A stretch of 64,000 bases of DNA from Deltaproteobacteria bacterium (lineage in GTDB: Bacteria > Desulfobacterota > DSM-4660 > Desulfatiglandales > Desulfatiglandaceae), in contig JAFDDR010000006.1 of assembly GCA_019310785.1 (NCBI GenBank), forward strand, positions 1 to 64,000, written 5' to 3'. A program made the position numbers and the translations under genes. The notes beneath the pieces are model-generated. The model had not been told where the DNA came from, searched no databases, and saw nothing but the letters and a program-made list of their open reading frames with translations. This document shows, in pieces, positions 29,001 to 39,508 of the stretch. The stretch's first letter is position 1, and each line of letters begins with the position of its first letter.

Positions 29001-30278
29001 TTACTGTTTCGCCGATTTTAGGCCTGCAGGAAGTTGAATCTTTCCTTCGGCAACCGATTTGGGATAAACAATGACCCTCTTCCCTTTTCGCCATTGTATC
29101 ATGCATCCGAGGGCCGTCTCTTTCGGGTCCTGACCATAAACCACCTGATGACCATCGTTGAATTTGATTCGGCCCATGGCCCCCATTCGATCCGTTTTTT
29201 CCAGTTCAACCACGACTTTATCGCTATTTAGGGTCCCTGCCCTCTCTATGGCCTCTTTCAGGACATAGACCATCTCGTATGCCGGTGCCGGAGAATGGCC
29301 TGCCTCAATGGGCTTTCCATATTTTTTCTTATATTTTTCAAAGAATTCTACTGACTTCGGAACCTTTTTACAGGGAACACTGCCGATTTCAAAGATGCAG
29401 TTCATGGCACCGTCAATCTTTTTGTCAAAGGTTTTCCAGGCCGCCGGTCCTGCTAAAGGGGAAATAAAACCTGCAACCAGGGCAGGTACGTGCATGGACT
29501 TCCATTGTTTGACAAGGATTCCACTCTGGGGCATATCAAATATCGGCAGGATAACTTGGGCGCCTTTGGCCTTGGCCTTCATCAGTCCTGATGAAAAATC
29601 AGATGCACCTGTAGGGTAGGCCTGTCGCCCCACGACTTCCCAGCCCATTTTGTCGAAAACGAGCTTGATCATAAGATCGCCCGTCTTTCTGGCCCAGGCT
29701 ACGTCCTGGTTCATGATAAAGACCTTGTTAAAACCAAACTCCTTGTTCAGATGTGCCATTGTACCACCTAAATACTTGATGAGATATATAGCATTCAGGC
29801 AAACACGAAATGTGTATTTATATTTGTCGTAATCCGTTTTGACCCTTTTCTCCATGGCCGGGGACATGGCGGTTCCTAAAATCATAGGGATTTTGTGCTG
29901 CCCAACCAGATCCATGCAGGCAATGGCACACTCGGACCTGAAAGATCCGAATATAATGAAGTTGGCCTTGTCTTCTAAAATAAGTTTCTTGTGTGCCCTT
30001 ATCACGTCGGCAACGGGGACTCCTGGTTCAGCCCCCCTGGCGTCGATGGCAACAACCTTGAAAGGACGTTTGACGGCGCCTACCTTTACGCCGCCATTCC
30101 CATTAATCTCGTCCACGGCCATGTTTACACAGGCAAGGCCCTCTTTTCCTTCAAGAAATCCAAGCGAGGTGGGCACGCCCAAAATAATCGGTTCCACGGC
30201 AATGGCTTTGGTGATCGGAATTCCCCATACAACAAAAAGGCAAAGTACCAGGGACAAAAAAACAATTCTCCTATTCAT
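29001..30278 (-). CDS. ABC transporter substrate-binding protein (LivK-like, second operon)
   Basis: 425 aa with signal peptide; IILGVPTSLGFLEGKEGLACVNMAVDEINGNGGVK. Confidence 0.9.
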   Translation of the reverse strand: MNRRIVFLSLVLCLFVVWGIPITKAIAVEPIILGVPTSLGFLEGKEGLACVNMAVDEINGNGGVKVGAVKRPFKVVAIDARGAEPGVPVADVIRAHKKLILEDKANFIIFGSFRSECAIACMDLVGQHKIPMILGTAMSPAMEKRVKTDYDKYKYTFRVCLNAIYLIKYLGGTMAHLNKEFGFNKVFIMNQDVAWARKTGDLMIKLVFDKMGWEVVGRQAYPTGASDFSSGLMKAKAKGAQVILPIFDMPQSGILVKQWKSMHVPALVAGFISPLAGPAAWKTFDKKIDGAMNCIFEIGSVPCKKVPKSVEFFEKYKKKYGKPIEAGHSPAPAYEMVYVLKEAIERAGTLNSDKVVVELEKTDRMGAMGRIKFNDGHQVVYGQDPKETALGCMIQWRKGKRVIVYPKSVAEGKIQLPAGLKSAKQ

Positions 30279-30387
30279 GGCTTTCCTCCTTTTTTGGGTG
30301 TCTCCACTCGTCGTGAAAAAATCACCCGGTTAAAATAAAATGAAAATCCAAACCCCATTCAATAAATTTTCGTACAACCCGACTGAT

Positions 30388-30834
30388 TTATTTAGATTTA
30401 TTTCCGTCTATGGCACTGCCGATATCCTGAAGCAGGACAAATCCCTGCCTGATTCGCACCTTCATGCTTTTCCGATCTGCGATCCTTATGAAATAGAGTT
30501 TTTTCATCTTTCTTATCCCTGAAAAACTGGTTTCGATTTTCCAGGGGGAATCGAGTGGCAATACGGTATTCTTCGTGAAAGAAAGGATCCCGTAGTTCAA
30601 TTGAATTCCACCGGGGCTGACAGAGACGGCACTGAAACCAAAAAACGGGCTGTTAAAAAACCATAAGACAATGAGCACCCAGATGGAAAAGACAATCGTA
30701 TGCTTGACCTTCTTTTTTACAAGCGAGCGTACTAACAGGAATACCACTATGCTCAGGGAAAAAAGCATAATCATATTCTGAACAAAGAGGGATTTGATAA
30801 TAAAGGTCTCTGGCATCATTTCCTTTATTAGCAT
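30388..30834 (-). CDS. Hypothetical membrane protein (two TM plus soluble C-terminus)
   Basis: 148 aa with two hydrophobic stretches; no family recognised. Confidence 0.55.
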   Translation of the reverse strand: MLIKEMMPETFIIKSLFVQNMIMLFSLSIVVFLLVRSLVKKKVKHTIVFSIWVLIVLWFFNSPFFGFSAVSVSPGGIQLNYGILSFTKNTVLPLDSPWKIETSFSGIRKMKKLYFIRIADRKSMKVRIRQGFVLLQDIGSAIDGNKSK

Positions 30835-31016
30835 TTAACACAGAATATTCAGGAGTGTCAATCAGCTACAGTAAAACCTGCGAAACCTTATTTCTTGACA
30901 GTATAAAAAACGTTTTGTATAGAGTCCTTAGACAATTTAAAGGCTTAAAATGGGAACTTTTAAATGCGTTCCTTTTTCATTCGCTTATACCAAGAACTCC
31001 GGAGGAATCCTTATAA

Positions 31017-32758
31017 TGCAAGCCCTTAAGCATTCTTTGATATTGTTGATTGGTCTCACCCTGTTTTTTATTGCTTCACCCGTTTCAGCAGGCCACGGCG
31101 CCAAGGGAGGTCCCCCCAAAGCGGTCATTCCGGGCGGTGATACCATCAATATTTCCGGCATTATCCTTGATAGCCACAAGGAAGCCATTGATGAAGCTGA
31201 AGTGCTGTTCCTTGTCAATGGTAAAGAGATTGACCGAGTAATAACGGCCCACAACGGCAAATATGTGTCCAGGTTTCAGCTAAAAAAAGGCCAAATTCAA
31301 TCCGCAACTATTCATGTGGAAGTCCACAAGACAAGTTTCAAGTCCCAATCCCTTGAATTCAAAGGCTCTGAGCTGGCACAAAAGTATGATCAATTTTATA
31401 TCAGTGAAGACATCACCATGCCCCGGTTCTTGGGCCCGGCATTCTGGATATCCACTATTGTCTTTATACTGGCTTATGTCCTCATTGCCTTTGAACTGCT
31501 CCACAGGACCGTGGCGGCCATGTTAGGCGCTTCCCTTATGCTTGTAATTTCATATACCATCGGGACCGTCCTGCCGGAATACCACATCTTCTCCTTTGAA
31601 AGGGCCATCAGTTCCATTGATATGAATGTGATTTTTCTGCTCATGGGCATGATGATTATCGTGGGTGTATTAAAGCATACGGGCGTTTTCCAGTGGTGCG
31701 CGTATGTCTCATATAAACTGGCAAAGGGTAAGGTCTTTCTCTTAGTCGTTTATCTCATGATATTTACGGCCGTGTCCTCGGCATTTTTAGATAATGTCAC
31801 CACAATGCTTCTTTTGACGGGCGTGGCCATTGAAATTTCCATTTCCCTTTCCTTAAATCCCTTAGTCCTGCTGATTCCTTTAGTCCTTGCCTCAAATATT
31901 GGAGGCACAGCCACCCTTATCGGCGATCCACCCAATATCATGATCGGGTCCTATGCCGGTCTGACCTTTATGGACTTTGTGGTCGCCATTGCCCTGATCT
32001 GCGGGGTGGCCATGGTGGCCCTCGTTATCTTCTCCAAATTAGTATGGGGAAAGGCATACGCAGCGGCAAAGGTTGAAAATGTTTCGGAATATATAAAGGA
32101 CTTGAAAGAGAAATATCCCATAACCGATCCAATCCTTCTAACCTACGGATTAGCTATTCTGGGATTTGTGGTATTCCTGTTCCTCAGTCACGGTTACTGG
32201 CACATGGAGGTAAGCGTGGCCGCATTAATGGGCGCGTCCGTCCTTTTTACCGTTGCCATTTTGACGGGAAAGGTCAATCTGATCGAATTGATAGAAAAGG
32301 ATATTGAGTGGCCGACACTGATGTTCTTTATCTTTTTGTTCATGCTTGTGGGGGCCGTGGAATCGAGCGGGCTTCTGGCACTGGTTGCGGACTGGATACT
32401 TACACTCTCTGCGGGCAATTTTGTGGTCGCGTGCAGTCTGATCATCTGGGTTGCCGCCATCATGTCCGCGTTTGTGGACAACATCCCATTCACGGCCACC
32501 ATGCTCCCCATTGTGGCCTATCTCAGCACGGTGATCCCGGGCTCGGAAAACACCCTGTGGTGGGCCTTAGCACTTGGCGCCTGTTTTGGCGGAAACGGGA
32601 CCATTATCGGGGCCTCGGCAAACGTGGTTACCATGGGGATCGCGGAATCGAGAGGATACAGGATCAGCTTCGGCGGTTTTATGAAAACAGCCTTCCCATT
32701 CATGATTATCAGTGTATTGATCGCCCATGCCTGGCTGCTTATTTTCAGACCACAATAA
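31017..32758 (+). CDS. SLC13/NhaD/ArsB-like permease with N-terminal extracytoplasmic regulatory-like domain
   Basis: ORF 30950-32758, probable start 31017. Signal peptide, beta-rich domain (INISGIILDSHKEAIDEAEVLFLVNGKEI), then ion transporter core: DNVTTMLLLTGVAIEIS, NIGGTATLIGDPPNIMIGSYAGL, FVDNIPFTATMLPIV. Confidence 0.85.
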
Positions 32759-32796
32759 GGGCGTGTATGAGACGGTGTTGATGCAATAAAAAATGG

Positions 32797-32838
32797 AAGC
32801 CCCTCCTGGCATATAGCAGGCGGGGCTTTTCTTTATTT
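32797..32838 (+). terminator. Rho-independent terminator after the SLC13/NhaD-like gene
   Basis: AAGCCCCTCCTGGCATATAGCAGGCGGGGCTTTTCTTTATTTTT: GC stem followed by a T-rich tract. Confidence 0.75.
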
Positions 32839-32847
32839 TTACACTAA

Positions 32848-33137
32848 AAACCTGGTCCAGATGACCAGGCATTGGTCATCCCCATAGGGGGATTTGCTTT
32901 GTTGGAGTTTCATTGACTTATTGAAATTACAAATATCAAATCCCAAATATCAAATAAATCCCAATGACCAAAATTCAAAAATACAAACAAAGTCATGTCC
33001 TGGAAGGTTTTGGTAATTGAATATTGGAATTTGAGATTTGTTTGTAATTTGGTGCTTGGAATTTGTATTTTTAGACACAAAAATCTAAGGCAGAGCCATC
33101 TATCTCTGACTTGGCCCGAGGACCAGGTTTTCAATGT
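32848..33137. repeat. Dispersed palindromic intergenic repeat, copy 2 (uninterrupted)
   Basis: CCTGGTCCAGATGACCAGG...AAATATCAAATCCCAAATATCAAATAAATCCCAATGACCAAAATTC...TTTTGGTAATTGAATATTGGAATTTGAGATTTGTTTG...GAGGACCAGGTTTTCAAT. Confidence 0.88.
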
Positions 33138-33163
33138 AGGAATAAAATGAGAGCGAACTGACA

Positions 33164-35522
33164 ATGTCTGAAAACCACGAACCTCTAAAAGAAGCCCTCT
33201 CTTTCATGGAACGGGTGTTCGGATTTCATGAGTTCAGACCGGGCCAGGATGAGATATTAGAATCAGTGCTGGATGGTTCGGACAGCCTGGTGATCATGCC
33301 CACGGGCGGGGGAAAATCCCTGTGTTACCAGGTTCCCGCATTCATAAGACCCGGGATTACCCTGGTCATTTCTCCTCTTATTGCCCTTATGAAAGACCAG
33401 GTGGACTCGCTTCGGGTCCTGGATCTGCCGGTTGACGCCGTTCATAGCCTCATGGGACTCGGAGAACAAGAAAATACCCTCCTTAAGATTTCCGAAGGTA
33501 AAACCAGGTTAGTGTACGCCTCGCCCGAAAGGCTCAGAAACCAGAGATTTATGGACGCGCTCAGTCAAAATACGGTTTCCATGGTGGCCGTGGATGAAGC
33601 CCACTGCATTTCCCAGTGGGGGCATGATTTCAGGCCCGACTATTTGAGAATCAGCCATGCCATTGAGGCCATTGGCAGGCCACAGGTCATTGCGCTTACC
33701 GCCACGGCCACGGAAAAGGTCCGTTCGGATATTGTCCAGCAATTGAAATTGAAGGCCCCAAGGGTCTTTGTTACCGGGTTTGACCGACGTAATCTTTTCT
33801 GGGAGGTACGGCAGTGCGCGGATGAAAAGGAAAAAAAAAATAGCAGTATTGGAAGAACGTCTCTTAAACCTTTCAGGCGCTGCCATTGTCTACACCGGGA
33901 CCAGAAAAAACGTAGAGCGCACTGTCCAAAAGCTCAATAAGGGCAATTTAAAGGCCAGGGCATACCATGCCGGGTTGGATGAGGCCGAGCGAACCCGGGT
34001 TCAGGAAAACTTCATGGAGGGCCGATCCGACCTCGTGGTAGCAACAAATGCCTTTGGCATGGGAATCGACCGTTCGGATATTCGTATGGTCATCCATCAC
34101 ACCTTTCCCGGAACCATCGAGGCATACTACCAGGAGGGTGGCCGTGCGGGCCGGGACGGAGAACCGGCTACCTGTTTGCTCCTGTACACACCTTCCGACA
34201 GGATGCTTCAGGAATTTTTTATAGACTCGCGGTACCCACCTCGTGAAATAGTGTTTCAGGTCTATGATTGTCTGCTACACCGTCAGGAGGAACTTTTGTG
34301 GTTGACTTATCGTGAAATCGGGATGTTGGGCGATGAGAAAATTCCTGATCTGACAGTGGGATCGTGCATCAAGATCTTAGAAGACGCATCTGCCGTTAAG
34401 AGACTTCACCGTTACGATAACCAGGCCGAGCTTTATCTTAAGAAAAACCCTCAAATCCTTATCAATGAACTCACATCAAGGGCAAAAAACAGGAAAAAGC
34501 TCCTTCAAAACCTTGAACGCATTTACGGAGATGATCAACTCACAAACGGGATCCAGTTTCTCCCCGCTGAACTGGCAAAGAGAACTGATCTATCCATAGA
34601 CGCCCTGAGAAGGTGTTTTCTGCAAATGGAGTCCGAAGGCGCTATTACCTATATCCCTCCCTTCCGCGGCAGGGGACTCCGTGTCCTCAAACGCGTAAAA
34701 CCTGAAGAACTTGAAATCGATTTTCATGCACTAAAGGTTCGCAAGGCATATGAACTGACTAAACTGGATCAGGTGATGGACTATGCCACAACAGAAAGAT
34801 GCCGCCGCAGCTTTTTGGTCGGCTATTTTGGGGAGTCCGCAAAAGGGGATAACTGCGGGGCCTGTGATCGCTGTAAGACGCGCGAAACGCGCGCCGTTTC
34901 TCACAAAAATGGTACCGATCCCATCTTAGCCGTCAAGGTCCTGAGTGGTGTGGCCCGATTGAAAGGGCGATTCGGTACCGGCATGGCGGCCAAAGTGCTC
35001 ACAGGGTCCAAAGATCGCATGCTTTTCCAGTTCAGGCTTCAGCATCTTTCCACGTATGGTCTCCTTTCAGACTATACACAGGCCCAGGTGCAGGACTGGA
35101 TCAAGGAACTCATTTCAAAAGGGTGTCTTGTTTCACGCCGAACTTTTATAGGTGAAAAAAACTACCCTGTCCTGGAACTCACTGACCGGGGATTTCGTGT
35201 TATGGGAGGAGATGAAGAAATTTATCTCTCACCCGCTGTGATAGAACAAAAGGCGGTCCGGCCGGAATCCATAACGCTTCACGGCATCGAAATGGAAACC
35301 TTTGCCCGGCTCCGTGAATTACGCGCACGCTTAGCCAAAGAAGAAAAACTACCCTCTTACTGCATCTTCCATGACCGGACACTTCGGGAAATGACCCGTG
35401 CCCTTCCGGGAACCCCGGAAGAACTCCTTCGTGTTACAGGTGTTGGAGAAGTAACTCTGAGGAAGTATGGGCAGGCGTTCTTGAAGGTATTGAGAGAAAT
35501 AAAAGACGAGAAGTCAGGCTAA
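33164..35522 (+). pseudogene. recQ: RecQ-family ATP-dependent DNA helicase, frame-disrupted into two ORFs
   Basis: ORF 33164-33940 has the N-terminal motifs (MPTGGGKSLCYQ, DEAHCISQWGHDFRPDY, ALTATAT); ORF 33768-35522 carries the rest (GMGIDRSDIRMVIHHTFPGTIEAYYQEGGRAGRDG, zinc-binding cysteines, HRDC-like C-term). They join as DEKEKKIAVLEERL if the A10 run at 33831-33840 is read as A9. Confidence 0.88.
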
Positions 35523-35737
35523 TAGAAATGCCAAAGGAATTCCACTGTTATCCTGATCTATCCCTTCTCCTCTAATTCTTTCGGATTATGTTTATACACT
35601 GATTAAAACATTTCCAATCCGTCTTGACATTCCAGAGTTTTCTGATAGATTAGATATATTGATATTAGTTAAGGTGTATTCAGTGCATACAACCATCCCA
35701 CCCCATTTTTTTCGTAAAATTAACAGGATACACTATC

Positions 35738-37369
35738 ATGAAATTCATTCCTTCCCAAATCCTTTACTTTACTCGAAGCAGAACAACAAAGAGGAACGTC
35801 AAGCTTCTATTCAAGTTCCTTTTGGCGTTGACAATGCTGGTGGTAATATACAGCGTTTTGTTTCATTTCATAATGCTTTTTGAAGAAAAGGAGTTTAGCT
35901 GGATTACAGGTTTCTATTGGACACTCACTGTGATGTCCACGCTTGGCTTCGGCATTCTTTTTCTTCTTGTCATGTTGCCCTTTACCTTCATTCAATTTTT
36001 TTATGCCCCATGGCTTGAAGCCCAATCAAGGGCCAAAACTCCGCGGGAATTGCCGGAAGGCACAACAGGACACGTGATACTGACAAGCTTTGATCCCATA
36101 ACCATAAACCTCGTAGAAAAACTAAAGAAATATGATTATGAATATGCTATTATCGCCACTGATTTTCAACGTGCGTTAGAACTTTATGATTTGAACTTCA
36201 AGGTGGTCGTTGGAGATCTGGGTGATCCGGAAACATATAAACGTCTCCGCATACAAAATGCTGCCATGCTGGTCGCCAACAACGATGATATGACCAACAC
36301 AAATATATCCTTTACGGTCAGGGAGGTCTCTGAAAAAGTACCCGTCGTTACTAATGCAGATGCGGATGATTCCATCGATATTTTGCAGCTTGCCGGCAGC
36401 ACTTATGTCTTTCAGTTTATGAAGATGCTTGGGGAATCCTTAGCGCGAAGAACGCTCGGAATGAGTATGGGGGCAAATGTTATCGGAAGATTCGATCAAC
36501 TTCTCATCGCCGAAGCACCTGCAATGCGAACACCACTTGAGGGAAAAACCCTCATTCAAAGCAATCTGCGAGAAAAAACCGGCGTAACAGTTGTCGGGCT
36601 TTGGGAGAGAGGCCGATTTAAAATGCCTCAGCCACAGACTCGAATCGATTCCACGACTGTGCTCGTGCTTGCCGGTTCGGCTGAACAGCTCGAAAAATAT
36701 GACGAGGTCTTCTCCATTTACCGTGTTTATCACACCGCCGATGCTCCTGTTCTCATATTGGGTGGCGGCCGTGTCGGGCATGCAGCGGCACAGATCCTGG
36801 AAGAGCGACAGATTGTTTATAAGGTTGTGGAGAAGAATCCGAAATTTATTCAAAATAATAAGTATATTCAAGGAAATGCTGCCGATCTTGATATCTTGAG
36901 TCAGGCCGGCATACGGGAAGCTTCATCTGTCATTATTACCACTCATGATGACTCCATGAATATTTATCTCACCATCTATTGCCGTCAACTGCGATCCGAT
37001 ATACAGATTATCAGCAGGGCAAATCTGGACGGAAATATTTCCAAACTGCACAGGGCTGGAGCAGACATTGTCATGGCACATGCTTCCATGGGAGCAAATA
37101 CCATAATTAATCTTCTAAAACCCAATAAAATACTGATGTTTGCAGAAGGACTGAACATCTTCCGCGCGTCGGTACACTCATCCCTTGCGGGCAAAACTCT
37201 TGCTGAAAGTCAAATCCGGAAACAAACGGGCTGCAGCGTAATAGCTATTGGTAGGGAGAATAAATTGAATATCAACCCCGAACCCTCGATTCTTCTTGGG
37301 GAACATGATGAAATGGTCTTGATTGGGACGAGCGATGCTGAAAAACGTCTTATGGAGATCTATCAATAA
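35738..37369 (+). CDS. TrkA/RCK-type potassium channel protein with two RCK modules and a shortened pore domain
   Basis: FYWTLTVMSTLGFG directly followed by ILFLLVMLPFTFIQFFYAPWLEAQ; two TrkA-N modules (VILTSFDPITINLVEKL; LILGGGRVGHAAAQILEER) with TrkA-C segments. Confidence 0.88.
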   Translation: MKFIPSQILYFTRSRTTKRNVKLLFKFLLALTMLVVIYSVLFHFIMLFEEKEFSWITGFYWTLTVMSTLGFGILFLLVMLPFTFIQFFYAPWLEAQSRAKTPRELPEGTTGHVILTSFDPITINLVEKLKKYDYEYAIIATDFQRALELYDLNFKVVVGDLGDPETYKRLRIQNAAMLVANNDDMTNTNISFTVREVSEKVPVVTNADADDSIDILQLAGSTYVFQFMKMLGESLARRTLGMSMGANVIGRFDQLLIAEAPAMRTPLEGKTLIQSNLREKTGVTVVGLWERGRFKMPQPQTRIDSTTVLVLAGSAEQLEKYDEVFSIYRVYHTADAPVLILGGGRVGHAAAQILEERQIVYKVVEKNPKFIQNNKYIQGNAADLDILSQAGIREASSVIITTHDDSMNIYLTIYCRQLRSDIQIISRANLDGNISKLHRAGADIVMAHASMGANTIINLLKPNKILMFAEGLNIFRASVHSSLAGKTLAESQIRKQTGCSVIAIGRENKLNINPEPSILLGEHDEMVLIGTSDAEKRLMEIYQ

Positions 37370-37411
37370 CCATCGAGCCATTGCAAAGCTCTGGACGGGA
37401 ACAAAGAGATA

Positions 37412-39508
37412 ATGGGTTCTATACAGCAATCAGTAGTAAAAATCACCGCTAACCAAAAAATTGGATTATTAGTTCCTTATGTAAAGGAACGAATAACAGC
37501 GCAGATTAAAGCCATAGCGCTTATAGTTATTTATTTAATTTGTTTTCAAACTATTGTTTTAAACATTGCCATTAGTGAAGCTGCGATCGTTGCAACAGGA
37601 ATTGCCGTGGTAGTTCTTGGCCTGGCCTTTTTTATGGAAGGGCTCTTCTTAGGTTTAATGCCTTTAGGCGAGGTTATTGGGATTAAACTGCCACAAAAAA
37701 CCAAACTGCCCATCATATTAACCTTTGCTTTTATTTTGGGTTTAGGTGCAACTTTTGCCGAACCCGCTATCGGCATATTAAAGACTGCCGGCGCATATGT
37801 AAAGGCCTGGGATGCACCTTTACTCTTTCTGCTTTTAAATAAATATTCCAATTATCTTGTGTATTCAGTAGGCGTGGGTGTTGGCATCGCTGTGTTGTTC
37901 GGTATGCTCAGATTTATGTATGGGTGGTCATTAAAGCCTTTTATTTATATTTTGGTTGGCATTCTTTCGGCTTTTTCTATCTGGGCACTTTTTCAGCCCA
38001 ATATGAAATTCTTAACAGGCCTGGCGTGGGATTGCGGCGCTGTCACTACAGGGCCTGTAACAGTTCCCCTGGTCCTGGCGCTGGGCATCGGAATCTGTAG
38101 AATTGTAAGCAGTGGAACTTCAGAGTCTTCCGGTCTTGGCGTAGTGACGCTTGCATCGTTATTCCCAATCTTAGCAGTACTGTCTTTAGGCGCTCTTTAT
38201 CTCAACCATGTCCCTCAGCCTATGGAAGAAGCCAAATTCTTTGCTAAAGAAAATCAAACCAAGATATTGAATATGTTTAATGACAAAAATGAGATGATTG
38301 GTTATGCATTGCGAAATGCCCAACCAAACAGTCAAATGGCTCTTTTTAACGGCAACCGGGAAAAAATGCTCGAATTTATTGGCAGGTTAAAGAAAGATCC
38401 GATTTTAAGAAAATCTGTTCTTGGAAAAGGAGATATTGAGCATTTGAAAAATTGGGCTGTTCAAAAAGGTACAGAATCACAGAGGTTCGCTATTTTTTCA
38501 GAACCCAACGCCCTTAAAGAGGCAGTAAAAAACTATTCCGGTGTTAAGAATATAATAACCAATCCGGTTGATGTTTTGTTGCGTAATGGCAAGGCTGCTG
38601 TTCAAGCAATCATACCGCTTGCCATATTCTTTTTTCTGGTCTTATTCTTAGTTTTGCGTGAAAAGCTCCCAAGGCCGGATGAAATTATACTGGGAATTAT
38701 TCTGGCTGTTGTTGGCATGGGCCTGTTTAATGTTGGAATTGAATTAGGATTATCAAAGCTCGGCAATAGCGTGGGCACCAATGTCCCTTCTTCTTTTACA
38801 AAGATTCATTTAATTAATGAAAGGCAGACCATTATCAATTTTAATGAGGAGATTGTCCAGACCGCCATAAAGCCGGATGGCAAAAAAGAAATCTTTTTCT
38901 ATGCTAATATTAACGATGAGTATGTGGCTATTCCCTTTGATCAGAGTTCCTACGACCCTTCAAACAAGGAATACATCCATACGCCTACAAAAGGGCCATT
39001 ATTTGGAGGGGAGAAAGGAATATCAGGTTTTTTGGTGGTATTATTATTTGCTTTTGTCATGGGTTATGGTGCGACCTTAGCTGAACCTGCATTAAATGCG
39101 CTGGGTTTAAAAGTAGAGGAATTAACTGTAGGAACATTTAAAAAATCGCTTCTAATACAGGCTGTGGCTTCCGGCGTGGGCCTTGGCATGCTTCTCGGTG
39201 TGGCAAAAATTATCTGGAATGTGCCTTTGGTATATCTGTTATTCCCGCCATACCTTTTACTCCTGATTATTACGAAAATATCCACTGAGGAATTTGTGAA
39301 TATAGCATGGGATAGTGCAGGGGTTACAACAGGACCGATCACTGTACCTTTAGTGCTTGCCATAGGATTGGGGATAGGCAAACAGGTGAACGTAGTAGAG
39401 GGTTTTGGCATATTATCCATGGCATCGGTTTGCCCAATACTGGCAGTGCTTACGGTTGGACTTTATGTAAACAAGAAAAGAAAGGCTATACGGCAGGAAA
39501 GTGCCTAA
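37412..39508 (+). CDS. DUF1538 family membrane protein with two homologous halves
   Basis: Duplicated motifs: FILGLGATFAEPAIGIL and FVMGYGATLAEPALNAL; AWDCGAVTTGPVTVPLVLALGIGI and AWDSAGVTTGPITVPLVLAIGLGI. Confidence 0.85.
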   Translation: MGSIQQSVVKITANQKIGLLVPYVKERITAQIKAIALIVIYLICFQTIVLNIAISEAAIVATGIAVVVLGLAFFMEGLFLGLMPLGEVIGIKLPQKTKLPIILTFAFILGLGATFAEPAIGILKTAGAYVKAWDAPLLFLLLNKYSNYLVYSVGVGVGIAVLFGMLRFMYGWSLKPFIYILVGILSAFSIWALFQPNMKFLTGLAWDCGAVTTGPVTVPLVLALGIGICRIVSSGTSESSGLGVVTLASLFPILAVLSLGALYLNHVPQPMEEAKFFAKENQTKILNMFNDKNEMIGYALRNAQPNSQMALFNGNREKMLEFIGRLKKDPILRKSVLGKGDIEHLKNWAVQKGTESQRFAIFSEPNALKEAVKNYSGVKNIITNPVDVLLRNGKAAVQAIIPLAIFFFLVLFLVLREKLPRPDEIILGIILAVVGMGLFNVGIELGLSKLGNSVGTNVPSSFTKIHLINERQTIINFNEEIVQTAIKPDGKKEIFFYANINDEYVAIPFDQSSYDPSNKEYIHTPTKGPLFGGEKGISGFLVVLLFAFVMGYGATLAEPALNALGLKVEELTVGTFKKSLLIQAVASGVGLGMLLGVAKIIWNVPLVYLLFPPYLLLLIITKISTEEFVNIAWDSAGVTTGPITVPLVLAIGLGIGKQVNVVEGFGILSMASVCPILAVLTVGLYVNKKRKAIRQESA

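Noticed and set aside
32910-33164. ORFs 32910-33164, 18282-18473, 44813-45196 sharing WDL/IWDL-like peptides
   Set aside because: The shared peptide is a translation of the dispersed palindromic repeat, not a protein family.
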